Below, piece by piece: positions 57,680 through 63,746 of a DNA stretch of 64,000 bases. A program made the translations under genes and the position numbers. Each line of letters begins with the position of its first letter. The stretch's first letter is position 1. Location: the IMG/VR virus record IMGVR_UViG_3300017917_001342, positions 62,001-126,000 of that record. One strand, 5' to 3'. This DNA is from a virus. The notes beneath the pieces are model-generated. The model had not been told where the DNA came from. It ran no database searches and was given only the letters and a program-made list of their open reading frames with translations.

Positions 57680-57754
57680 GCGTATGTGGTCCAGACAGAT
57701 GGGCACAGGATTCTAAACCCTAGGAGGCAGGCGCAATACCTGTCATGCGCACCA
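57680..57754 (+). tRNA. Aberrant tRNA with CUA anticodon (candidate amber suppressor)
   Basis: A full cloverleaf can be drawn. The acceptor GCGTATG/CATGCGC has 7 pairs, the D-stem GTCC/GGGC 4 and the T-stem GCAGG/CCTGT 5, with CCA encoded at 57752-57754. The anticodon loop is TTCTAAA (57711-57717), giving CUA. Odd points: the D-loop AGACAGAT lacks GG. The T-loop is CGCAATA, not TTCRANY. The anticodon stem has only three Watson-Crick pairs plus two A-C positions. It is 33 nt upstream of a gene with UAG at codon 3. Confidence 0.55.
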
Positions 57755-57760
57755 TAAATA
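57755..57760 (+). promoter_or_regulatory. Late promoter box TAAATA
   Basis: Directly abuts the CCA of the aberrant tRNA and lies 27 nt before ATG 57788. Confidence 0.5.
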
Positions 57761-57787
57761 AAACAGTGTTTAAGGAGATATAACACC

Positions 57788-58420
57788 ATGTCGTAGATTG
57801 AAATTGCCTGTAACGATTTAGTATTCCACTTTAATAAAAAACACTTAGAAGATCCCACTATTCCTATGTGGGTTGTCAAGGCCAAAGGCGAAACCTATTA
57901 CGTTCATCATGTCACTAGCGACATGCCTTGGTCTACTAAAGAAACTCCAAACAACGCCAGTACCAAAGGCAGCATCAAATTTAAAAAGTGTCATCTTATC
58001 ATTGATGACAACAACGAAGCTACAATTAAGCCGTTGACTATGCTTAATGCAATGCGCCTCAAAAAAACCGAGCCTAAGAAGATTCGGTTGATTATGGACT
58101 ATCGTAAGCACATAGACGAATTTATCGAATATTGCGACGAACAAAATATTCAACACGACGGTGTACATATACTTCCTGGCAGTTGCGGTTCTAGATACTA
58201 TGCAACAGAAATCAAAGAAGATGATCTATTGCTGTTGCGTATGTGGTTCCCACCGAAGATGTTTAGAGAATTGATGCCTAACGAGTATCTCTACAGCTAC
58301 TACGATAAGCATGCTGCGGGTGTTGAACCACCAGACTACGACGATGATGACTACGAAGATGATCTCGATGACGATACAGACGAAACGGTCACATCATACG
58401 AAGATCTCTATGAAAACTAA
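57788..58420 (+). CDS. Conserved-type phage protein with in-frame UAG at codon 3
   Basis: AAGGAG sits 8 nt before ATG 57788. The frame reads M S, then TAG (57794-57796), then an open frame IEIACNDLVFHFNKKHLED into the rest of the gene. The first in-frame ATG after it, at 57866, has no ribosome binding site. The product of about 210 residues has VVKAKGETYYVHHVTSDMPWS and KGSIKFKKCHLIIDDNN, an alpha-beta protein with an acidic tail. Similar proteins exist in T4-like cyanophages as far as I recall, but function is unknown. Expression needs UAG readthrough or reinitiation. Confidence 0.7.
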
Positions 58421-58468
58421 GTAAAATCTGTCAACCAAAGAAAAAATTGTAAAAATTCCAGTATTTGG

Positions 58469-58498
58469 TTGACATATTTGTTATCGGCTGTATAAATA
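58469..58498 (+). promoter_or_regulatory. Early promoter overlapping a late box
   Basis: TTGACA (58469-58474), 16-nt spacer, TATAAA (58491-58496), which is also TATAAATA (58491-58498). It may serve the RNA island both early and late. Confidence 0.7.
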
Positions 58499-58541
58499 GA
58501 ATTGTTGACGCAGATAATTGCGTTGACCAAATAGGTTGGAA

Positions 58542-58685
58542 ATGAAACAAGAACTACTCATTAAAAGTTTATTGCAATGCGGTTATTGCGCCAAGCCACA
58601 GGCATGGCATGCGTATCCTCGTAGCATTATGACAAATAATGATCGCGTGGAGTTTTCAACAAGTGGGGTGGGGCGGATGGCCTAG
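58542..58685 (+). CDS. Small protein with CxxC, 47 aa
   Basis: MKQELLIKSLLQCGYCAKPQ begins a short protein with one CxxC, ending in VGRMA before TAG. It is 40 nt downstream of the promoter, but has only a poor ribosome binding site (GGTTGGAA). Short length and overlap with a hairpin near its end lower confidence. Confidence 0.4.
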   Translation: MKQELLIKSLLQCGYCAKPQAWHAYPRSIMTNNDRVEFSTSGVGRMA

Positions 58686-58715
58686 CAGCGTAAGCAGCAA
58701 AGTAATCCAAAGCAC

Positions 58716-58745
58716 CCCGGGAATCGAAAGATTTCCGGGTTTTTT
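58716..58745 (+). terminator. Rho-independent terminator
   Basis: CCCGGGAATC, GAAA, GATTTCCGGG then TTTTTT; 10-bp stem with one wobble and a tetraloop. Confidence 0.88.
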
Positions 58746-58987
58746 AATGAAACAAGGGAAGTATACTCCCTTCTTACTGTAGGTAAGTGTTGCGAAAGCA
58801 GCGTCCCATATAGGGAAAAAGCGTAGCTGACATTGAGTTGTGGTGATTGTATACTGTGCATGTGGATAAACCCCAGTGGCGATAACGCAGGGGAGAATAC
58901 ATGTGGTAGGTAAAAGACTACCTTGCGCCAACTCCCGAATTGCTGGGGCTTATAGGCGCGATTACAAATGGCAACCTTATTTTTTAC
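58746..58987 (+). other. Non-coding stretch with tRNA-like segment
   Basis: No supported gene. Around 58871-58952 CCCCAG and CTGGGG could close a tRNA-like form, with a GCG/CGC D-stem-like element and a hairpin GGTAG/CTACC, but no canonical T-loop. Other hairpins include GGGAAG with CTTCCC-like pairing at 58755-58773. Long minus-strand ORFs here look spurious. Confidence 0.35.
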
Positions 58988-59071
58988 GCCCAGATGGTGG
59001 AACGGTAGACACACTGTCTTCAGGTGGCAGCGCCGAAAGGCATGTGAGTTCGAATCTCACTCTGGGCACCA
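58988..59071 (+). tRNA. tRNA-Leu (CAG)
   Basis: Class II tRNA with acceptor GCCCAGA/TCTGGGC, anticodon loop TTCAGGT, a long variable arm (GCC/GGC), T-loop TTCGAAT and encoded CCA. Confidence 0.93.
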
Positions 59072-59129
59072 AATTTGACAATAGCAAACACATAACACAC
59101 TATGTTAATGTAATTGCTGAGTAGATGTA

Positions 59130-59717
59130 ATGATTGAAAAATACATTCCTAAGTTTCTAGATACACTGTATGACAAACCTATACTGGATTTTTTCACACT
59201 TGAAGAGATTCGTGATGCGTTTCATTCAAATCAGATCATTAGCAAGAAACAAGCTGCAATTGCATTCAAGCATCTGCCTAAACAGACAAGAAATGTTCTG
59301 TATATAGGTTCGTGGATAGGGTTTTTAACGCATTACATTTGCGATAATTATCCGGATACATCAGTAACCGAACTAGACTTAGATGAACGGTGCAAACCAA
59401 TAAGCAAACGCTTTAATCAACAGTTTAGTAACTATATAGAATCATACACAGGTGATGTGTTTGACTTCGATAAGTTTGTTGACTATGACACAGTTATTAA
59501 CTTAAGCTGTGAACACATGTCTACAGACTGGTTTGATTTAATACCCGATGGTACAGACGTTGTGTTGCAATCAAATAACTTTGAAATACCACAACATACA
59601 AATACCTGCAAAACACTAAAAGAAATGTGTTGCAAGTATCCATTGTCGACTGTATATTACATAGACGAAATTGAACTTAACGTATACAGTCGTTTTACGT
59701 TAGCTGGCAAGAAATAA
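59130..59717 (+). CDS. Methyltransferase-like protein
   Basis: A 195-residue protein with a Rossmann pattern. NVLYIGSWIGFLTHYICDN at about 56 is motif I, SVTELDLDERCKPISKRF the acidic strand, and YDTVINLSCEHMS motif IV. The substrate is unknown. It lies between two tRNAs in the RNA island and may modify tRNA or another phage target. Confidence 0.6.
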   Translation: MIEKYIPKFLDTLYDKPILDFFTLEEIRDAFHSNQIISKKQAAIAFKHLPKQTRNVLYIGSWIGFLTHYICDNYPDTSVTELDLDERCKPISKRFNQQFSNYIESYTGDVFDFDKFVDYDTVINLSCEHMSTDWFDLIPDGTDVVLQSNNFEIPQHTNTCKTLKEMCCKYPLSTVYYIDEIELNVYSRFTLAGKK

Positions 59718-59724
59718 ACAAAAT

Positions 59725-59798
59725 GGCCCGGTGGCGGAAAGGCTACGCACCGGATTGCAAATCCGAGTATGGGGGTTCGATTCCCTCCCGGGCCTCCA
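59725..59798 (+). tRNA. tRNA-Cys (GCA)
   Basis: Acceptor GGCCCGG/CCGGGCC, anticodon loop ATTGCAAAT region giving GCA, T-loop TTCGATT, discriminator U and encoded CCA. Confidence 0.93.
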
Positions 59799-59901
59799 AT
59801 CGTACAGTAGTTGTAGAGACCATTCAGCGTATGCCGAGTAGTAAGGGCACAGCGGGAATGAGACACGGCTACTGTGCATGACGTTTTGATAAGTTAAAAG
59901 C

Positions 59902-60077
59902 AATTTGCGTGCCGGAACTGGTATACGGCGGTGTGGTCTAAGCCAATATGGATAGGGTGTGTAATGCTAATAAACACCTTTGCGCTCGTTGATGTACAAA
60001 CATCCGATGGCGATAACTACCGGTGCTGAACAGCGCAACGTAACAGCACAGTGTTGGTTCGATCCCAACTGCAAATT
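59902..60077 (+). ncRNA. tRNA-like RNA with about 120-nt central insert
   Basis: AATTTGC (59902-59908) pairs with GCAAATT (60071-60077). A D-arm GCCG/CGGC with loop GAACTGGTATA and a canonical T-arm GTTGG-TTCGATC-CCAAC are present. No CCA is encoded. Instead of the anticodon and variable arms there are about 120 nt with own helices (GGTGT/ACACC, GATGT/ACATC, GCGCT/AGCGC). It is too short for tmRNA or a group I intron. Function unknown. Confidence 0.5.
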
Positions 60078-60103
60078 GTTTTTAACTTAACAAAAAAATG
60101 CTG

Positions 60104-60132
60104 TTGACAAGCCAAACATACGGTGCTAAGTT
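60104..60132 (+). promoter_or_regulatory. Early promoter for structured RNA
   Basis: TTGACA (60104-60109), 17-nt spacer, TAAGTT (60127-60132). Confidence 0.6.
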
Positions 60133-60156
60133 AACAATATGAAAACAAAACAAATG

Positions 60157-60190
60157 GTTAGCAGTTGCTAACAAGCTCTTTGAAAATTAA
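60157..60190 (+). promoter_or_regulatory. boxB-like hairpin and boxA-like antitermination site
   Basis: GTTAGCA, GT, TGCTAAC (60157-60172) is a short hairpin. It is followed at once by GCTCTTTGAAAATTAA (60175-60190), which resembles the boxA of bacterial rRNA leaders. It suggests Nus-type antitermination of the downstream non-coding transcript. Confidence 0.55.
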
Positions 60191-60213
60191 ATTCGGAAAC
60201 AGATGAAATAATT

Positions 60214-60450
60214 CTGTTTTCAACAGTACAAGGGTTTTAAATTCATACCGGCCTTGGTAAGCTTGTATGAAGACCTGCTACAACCGGACGCCTACCAAGA
60301 GGTGACAAGGGAGAAGGTGCAACATAGGTGCGTTGCAATTGTACTGCTGAAAACAGAGTTAATGGTAGTTTGCTGTTAGTTCTAACAGCATTTGGTGATT
60401 AGACCTTGTAGATATAAGGTTACTAATAGCTAAACCAAAGTTAACTATGA
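60214..60450 (+). ncRNA. Large multi-helix noncoding RNA
   Basis: Part 1 is closed by an 18-position helix, 60214-60231 with 60339-60356 (one A-C mismatch). Inside are CTTGGTA/TACCAAG and TGCAAC/GTTGCA. Part 2 (60357-60446) is closed by AGTTAA/TTAACT and contains nested TTTGGT/ACCAAA, ATTAG/CTAAT and ACCTT/AAGGT, plus hairpin TGCTGTTA/TAACAGCA. No ORF runs through it. The structured stretch may continue to about 60780. It recalls giant phage RNAs near tRNAs (GOLLD/ROOL type) in setting, but I could not match it to any family. Confidence 0.6.
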
Positions 60451-60513
60451 TTATAAAAGGTAATAGAATAGACCAAAGCTTTTTTAGCATTGTCTATTTA
60501 TAGGTTCAGACAG

Positions 60514-60608
60514 AATGCATGAGTTCACAGCGTTCTCTAGCGTAGGTATGTGGATACTACTGTGATTACTTAACCGTTCGAATCGGTGAGTCGACTAGGG
60601 CATGCATT
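60514..60608 (+). ncRNA. Small structured RNA with T-loop-like element
   Basis: AATGCATG (60514-60521) pairs with CATGCATT (60601-60608). Inside are GTAT/ATAC and ACCG-TTCGAAT-CGGT, which looks like a tRNA T-arm but is not next to the closing stem. Possibly a domain of the larger noncoding RNA. Around 60725-60775 CTTATAG/CTATAAG and CTATC/GATAG add further helices. Confidence 0.4.
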
Positions 60609-60788
60609 TTGTTTGTTAGAATTGTGAGCGAGAGAAAGGCTGCATTGAGAGAACAGTTGTCTTTTACGGCATGTGGCAACACATTAGCTTAGGTTAGGCA
60701 TATGCTGTAGAAGGTGCAGTGGCTAGCTATCGAGCAAGTAAGCCTTATAGTTCAGCTATAAGCGTTAGATAGACACATAAAAATTTGT

Positions 60789-60827
60789 TGCGGGGTAGAG
60801 CAGTCTGGTAGCTCGCTTGGCTCTGAA
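60789..60827 (+). pseudogene. 5' half of a tRNA, interrupted in the anticodon loop
   Basis: TGCGGGG, D-arm GTAGAGCAGTCTGGTAGCTC and the 5' anticodon stem CTTGG are intact, with loop CTCTGAA. This would fit tRNA-Gln (CUG) or a Met-like tRNA cut within the anticodon. The 3' half is missing; the late box and ATG of the homing endonuclease follow at once. Confidence 0.7.
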
Positions 60828-60831
60828 ATGA

Positions 60832-60837
60832 TAAATA
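60832..60837 (+). promoter_or_regulatory. Late promoter box TAAATA
   Basis: GATAAATACACT directly precedes ATG 60842; 4-nt gap. Confidence 0.6.
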
Positions 60838-60841
60838 CACT

Positions 60842-61378
60842 ATGAAATATACAATTTATCAAATTACAAACACATTAAACGGTAAGATTTACATAGGTAA
60901 ACATCAAACCAAAAACATCAATGATGGATATTTTGGTAGTGGTGTAGCGTTAAGGAACGCTGTAAAGAAATATGGCAAAGAACACTTTGTAAAAGAAATA
61001 CTGTTTGTATTTGATTCTGAAAAAGAAATGAATGCAAAAGAACGAGAACTTATTACAGAAGAATTTGTAAACCGTGCAGATACTTATAATTTAGGTGTTG
61101 GCGGCGAAGGTGGCCCACACTTTAAAGGTAAGTCGCATTCTACAGAAAGCATTGCCAAGAGGACTGAAAGCCGAAAAGGCTTAAAATTGTCAGACGATGC
61201 AAGACAAAAGATATCCGAGTCTAATAGGCGTAGAACTATTAGCGATGAAACTAGAAAGAAACTTGCTGAAAAAGCAAGATTACGTAAACAAACAGACGAA
61301 ACTAAAAAGAAGCTATCAGAAATAGCTAAACGCAAATTATTGCGGGGTGGAGAAGAGGTTATCTCGTCGGGCTCATAA
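60842..61378 (+). CDS. GIY-YIG homing endonuclease with NUMOD3 repeats
   Basis: A 178-residue protein. IYQITNTLNGKIYIGKHQ is the GIY-YIG core, FGSGVALRNAVKKYGKEHF the next helix, and ELITEEFVNR holds the catalytic Glu region. NUMOD3-like DNA-binding repeats follow (HFKGKSHSTESIAKR, GLKLSDDARQKISESNRR, ISDETRKKLAEK). The 3' 38 nt overlap the following tRNA gene. It begins at a broken tRNA, so it looks like a free-standing homing gene that invaded the tRNA cluster. Confidence 0.88.
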   Translation: MKYTIYQITNTLNGKIYIGKHQTKNINDGYFGSGVALRNAVKKYGKEHFVKEILFVFDSEKEMNAKERELITEEFVNRADTYNLGVGGEGGPHFKGKSHSTESIAKRTESRKGLKLSDDARQKISESNRRRTISDETRKKLAEKARLRKQTDETKKKLSEIAKRKLLRGGEEVISSGS

Positions 61379-61416
61379 CTCGAAGATCAGTGGTTCAAAT
61401 CCACTCCCCGCAACCA
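61341..61416 (+). tRNA. tRNA-fMet-like (CAU)
   Basis: Acceptor TGCGGGG/CCCCGCA, anticodon loop CTCATAA, stem TCGGG/CTCGA, T-loop TTCAAAT, CCA encoded. It is close to bacterial initiator tRNA in the anticodon region, but has a T1-A72 pair and one G-U in the three GC pairs. The D-arm differs from the half tRNA upstream. Confidence 0.85.
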
Positions 61417-61460
61417 AAGAAAACTAGCGCAGGATGATGAATCCGTAAGACGCAAGCAAC

Positions 61461-61541
61461 ACGGTACTGCATAAGCGAGGCTTAAGCATAAATGCAGTTA
61501 AATCGCTAACGGGCAGCGGTTAGTAGAGCCAAACACTTAAT
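61461..61541 (+). repeat. tRNA-leader repeat, copy A
   Basis: Contains CGGTACTGC, GCAGTTAAATCGC and GTAGAGCCAAACACTTAAT in that order. The same blocks recur at 61576-61645 and 62247-62314. Between blocks the copies differ but keep small inverted repeats (CTAAC/GTTAG here). Confidence 0.65.
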
Positions 61542-61575
61542 CTATTACGTTGCCGGGTTTCCGGCCATATTTAAT

Positions 61576-61645
61576 CACGGTACTGGCCTAGACCTAGGGC
61601 GCAGTTAAATCGCAGAGTGACGGATCTGTAGAGCCAAACACATTA
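61576..61645 (+). repeat. tRNA-leader repeat, copy B
   Basis: CGGTACTGG, GCAGTTAAATCGC and GTAGAGCCAAACACATTAT; CAGA/TCTG pairing replaces that of copy A. It ends 1 nt before the aberrant tRNA-like RNA at 61647. Confidence 0.65.
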
Positions 61646-61646
61646 T

Positions 61647-61726
61647 GGGGTCGTAGCTTAACACGACAAAAGCGGGGCGCTTGCGGCCCGAGATACGGGT
61701 ATGCGTTAGTCCCGTCGATTCCACCA
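61647..61726 (+). ncRNA. Aberrant tRNA-like RNA, possible UUG anticodon
   Basis: Acceptor GGGGTCG/CGATTCC (two wobbles), T8, D-stem GCTT/AAGC, stem GGGC/GCCC with loop GCTTGCG, and encoded CCA. The T-arm is ACGGG/CCCGT with an 11-nt loop, TATGCGTTAGT. The D-loop AACACGACAA lacks GG and position 33 would be C. The anticodon would read UUG (Gln), but the fold is poor enough that function as a tRNA is open. Confidence 0.5.
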
Positions 61727-61802
61727 AGTTAGCCGAAGCCCGCCGGCATAGAAAGCGTTTAAGGTTAAGTCCGATAACGTGGACAGTACGGGCACTACAT
61801 GT

Positions 61803-61878
61803 TCCTGGGTAGCTCAGTTGGTAGAGCGGCGAGCTGTTAACTCGTTGGTCGGGGGATCGTAACCCTCCTCAGGAGCCA
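61803..61878 (+). tRNA. tRNA-Asn (GUU)
   Basis: Acceptor TCCTGGG/CTCAGGA, D-loop with GG, anticodon loop CTGTTAA, CCA encoded. The T-loop is ATCGTAA, departing from the consensus at positions 54 and 58. Confidence 0.88.
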
Positions 61879-61984
61879 AAATAATGCTATACATTCTGCG
61901 GTGTGTATGGCAGGGTAGGTGACGCAACGCTGTATAAAAATATAAGAACGAATACTTATAGCGGTGTCCCTACCTATAATATAC
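61879..61984 (+). other. Inter-tRNA spacer with long hairpin
   Basis: GGTAGG/CCTACC with CGCT/AGCG and ATAAG/CTTAT form a bent hairpin at about 61915-61975. No ORF. Possibly a processing spacer. Confidence 0.4.
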
Positions 61985-62076
61985 GGAGCGTTGGCTGAGA
62001 GGCTTAAAGCAGCGGTTTGCTAAACCGTCGAGGGTCGAAAGGCCCTCCACTGGTTCGAATCCAGTACGCTCCGCCA
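61985..62076 (+). tRNA. tRNA-Ser (GCU)
   Basis: Class II tRNA with acceptor GGAGCGT/ACGCTCC, anticodon loop TTGCTAA, long variable arm (GAGGG/CCCTC), T-loop TTCGAAT and encoded CCA. Confidence 0.93.
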
Positions 62077-62152
62077 ATAAAGTTGTCATTAACCGGTTGA
62101 CACTGTAACCTAAACCATATAGTAATATGGCTGTAGCAAACGGAGAACTGCA

Positions 62153-62239
62153 ATGGATATGGACTTTGAAGACTATCTGAACTATGTTCGTCAACTGCTT
62201 GAGCAAGCCGAAGAAGACGGCTTTGAGATTGACGGATAA
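62153..62239 (+). CDS. Tiny acidic peptide, 28 aa
   Basis: MDMDFEDYLNYVRQLLEQAE is an amphipathic acidic helix. GGAG lies 7 nt upstream. It is between two tRNAs in the same orientation and would be made from the same transcript. Reality moderate. Confidence 0.45.
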   Translation: MDMDFEDYLNYVRQLLEQAEEDGFEIDG

Positions 62240-62246
62240 CTGACAC

Positions 62247-62314
62247 TCGGTACTGCTTGGCGGTTAAAGCAGCTAAGTCGCCTTTGTTCCTAGAGGTAGA
62301 GCCACACACTTAAT
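62247..62314 (+). repeat. tRNA-leader repeat, copy C
   Basis: CGGTACTGC, GCGGTTAAAGCAGC and GTAGAGCCACACACTTAAT, ending exactly where tRNA-Tyr begins. Most diverged of the three copies. Confidence 0.6.
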
Positions 62315-62398
62315 GGGTCGTACCCCGCAAGGTGCGGGAGCGGACTGTAACTCCGTCGGGGAAACCCACGCTTGGTTCGATTCCAAGACGACCCACCA
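62315..62398 (+). tRNA. tRNA-Tyr (GUA)
   Basis: Class II tRNA with acceptor GGGTCGT/ACGACCC, anticodon loop CTGTAAC, variable arm, T-loop TTCGATT and encoded CCA. Confidence 0.92.
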
Positions 62399-62486
62399 AA
62401 TACTAGGTAAGGCCCAAGGTTGGATACACGGTTGTGTGAAGGTTTGGGAGAAGCAGCAGAGCGAGAGGATGGGGCTGCGTGCTGTA

Positions 62487-62765
62487 TTACTTTGCTTCTA
62501 ATGTATCGAGACGATGCTCTAACACTGCAATGGCTTGTGAATTAGCTGCAATTAGTTCTTTGAGGTCAGCTCTAAGCTTTTCTCGTTCTAATTCGCTGTT
62601 AACATTCATTGCCGGTTGATTGTCGTCTGTTACTACTACAGTGACTTTTGCTTTGAGATTGAGTATTTCTTCTTGCATGCTAATCATTGAGGATATAACG
62701 TAGATAACACCCGATGTTAGCACTGGCAGAAATGCAAATACTACTTTTTCTAAAATACTACTCAT
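62487..62765 (-). CDS. Small membrane protein with coiled coil, 92 aa
   Basis: The start MSSILEKVVF at 62765 has GGAG 6 nt upstream. One transmembrane segment (about 8-30, VVFAFLPVLTSGVIYVISSM) and a C-terminal coiled coil (LRADLKELIAANSQAIAVLE) are seen. It is antisense to the tRNA transcript. Possibly a holin-like or spanin-like accessory; unproven. Confidence 0.65.
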   Translation of the reverse strand: MSSILEKVVFAFLPVLTSGVIYVISSMISMQEEILNLKAKVTVVVTDDNQPAMNVNSELEREKLRADLKELIAANSQAIAVLEHRLDTLEAK

Positions 62766-62801
62766 GCTATGCTCCAAATTGCATACATATTTAAAGATTT
62801 T

Positions 62802-62878
62802 TGTCCCTTAGCTCAGGTGGTTAGAGCGAAGAGCTGATAACTCTTAGGTCGGTGGTTCGAGTCCACCAGGGACAACCA
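62802..62878 (+). tRNA. tRNA-Ile (GAU)
   Basis: Acceptor TGTCCCT/AGGGACA, D-loop with GG, anticodon loop CTGATAA, T-loop TTCGAGT, CCA encoded. Confidence 0.94.
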
Positions 62879-62893
62879 AACTAGGAGATGTCA

Positions 62894-63097
62894 ATGCCAC
62901 AATTTAACTGTGATAGAGAATGGTGGTCTACTTTAACCAAAGAAGAACAAGATCACTGGCTTGATTTTGCAGAAAGTTGTGGTGCGCCTAGAGAACCGTT
63001 TTTAGTTGATCGCAATCCGGATTATCCAGATTTGGTTTGCATGCCCTGTGTTACTGTTGATATAGACGATGACGAATTAATAGAATTACTCCCGTAG
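62894..63097 (+). CDS. Small acidic protein, 67 aa
   Basis: The start MPQFNCDREW has AGGAG 7 nt upstream; the ATG 6 nt earlier is too close to it. The product is acidic with NPDYPDLVCMPCVTVDIDDDE, and ends inside the next tRNA. The stop codon TAG lies in the acceptor/D-arm junction of tRNA-Glu, an 9-nt overlap. Function unknown. Confidence 0.65.
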   Translation: MPQFNCDREWWSTLTKEEQDHWLDFAESCGAPREPFLVDRNPDYPDLVCMPCVTVDIDDDELIELLP

Positions 63098-63165
63098 GAC
63101 TACTCGGTGATGGTCGCTGGCCTTTCAAGTCGGAGAAATGGGTTCGAAACCCATACGGGGGACCA
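63089..63165 (+). tRNA. tRNA-Glu (UUC)
   Basis: Acceptor CTCCCGT/ACGGGGG, anticodon loop CTTTCAA, T-loop TTCGAAA, CCA encoded. Position 8 is A rather than U. It overlaps the end of the preceding small gene. Confidence 0.88.
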
Positions 63166-63178
63166 AAATTACTATGTG

Positions 63179-63335
63179 CCTGCGATGGCGAAATTGGAGA
63201 GACGCACCGGCAGGTGAGGCCGGCGGGCTCTAAGGAGTAGCAGTGAGCGAATGGGAGTAGGTCCGGAACGAAACCGCTAGCAATAGAATGCGAAAGTTAC
63301 CCCACATGTAGGTTCAAATCCTACTCGCAGCACCA
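63179..63335 (+). ncRNA. tRNA-like RNA with about 100-nt central insert
   Basis: Acceptor CCTGCGA/TCGCAGC (C-C mismatch at the end), U8, D-stem GCG/CGC with an AAATTGG loop, canonical T-arm GTAGG-TTCAAAT-CCTAC and encoded CCA. The anticodon and variable arms are replaced by about 100 nt that includes hairpin CCGGC/GCCGG. The layout matches the RNA at 59902-60077. Function unknown. Confidence 0.55.
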
Positions 63336-63342
63336 TTATTAT

Positions 63343-63440
63343 TGTCGTGTAACCTCTGTACGCTGTCGACATACGGGGGTATAGATAGGCTAGCGCAAGC
63401 CTGAAAGTGTATGTGGGTGCAACTCCTACCACGACAGCCA
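63343..63440 (+). ncRNA. tRNA-like RNA without clear anticodon arm
   Basis: Perfect acceptor TGTCGTG/CACGACA with U8 and encoded GCCA. The T-arm is GTGGG/CCTAC with loop TGCAACT. In between are a GGCT/AGCC hairpin and an ATAC/GTAT pairing, but no 7-nt loop with U33. 98 nt in total. Confidence 0.5.
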
Positions 63441-63456
63441 AACAAAAGGTTCGAGA

Positions 63457-63621
63457 ATGAATGAAGAATTATTAAAACAAGCAGAAATTGCATTGGGATC
63501 GTCATTCCGTCTTATGGAACAATATTACTTCTTAAAAAAACGCGGCTGGCATTGTTATTGGAATCTAGATACTGCTATTGCGCATGCAGCAAAAAATGTT
63601 AAATCATTGATTTGGTGTTAA
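63457..63621 (+). CDS. Small hypothetical protein, 54 aa
   Basis: MNEELLKQAEIALGSSFRLM begins a helical protein with KKRGWHCYWNLDTAIAHAAK. A GGTTCGAG sequence precedes the ATG as weak ribosome binding site. It lies between two RNA genes. No family recognised. Confidence 0.55.
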   Translation: MNEELLKQAEIALGSSFRLMEQYYFLKKRGWHCYWNLDTAIAHAAKNVKSLIWC

Positions 63622-63631
63622 TACCAATCAT

Positions 63632-63707
63632 CCCTAGGTAGCTCAGTTGGTAGAGCACGTGCCTGAAGAGCATGGTGTCGGCGGTTCGATCCCGTCCCTA
63701 GGGGCCA
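63632..63707 (+). tRNA. tRNA-Phe (GAA)
   Basis: Acceptor CCCTAGG/CCTAGGG, D-loop with GG, anticodon loop CTGAAGA, T-loop TTCGATC, CCA encoded. Confidence 0.94.
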
Positions 63708-63746
63708 TTAGATCAAGTCTAGCTGATCTCGAAATAAGCTAGACCC

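Noticed and set aside
58656-59014. Two minus-strand ORFs of 91 and 110 codons
   Set aside because: Opposite a terminator and a tRNA, with cysteine/proline-rich composition and no ribosome binding site.
59902-60077. tmRNA or group I intron
   Set aside because: The insert of about 120 nt is too short, no tag ORF was found, and no conserved group I core was recognised.
63179-63335. A second and third CUA-anticodon tRNA (CTCTAAG here, GTCTAAG near 59937)
   Set aside because: The TCTAA strings are present, but flanking bases do not form a 5-bp anticodon stem with a 7-nt loop.
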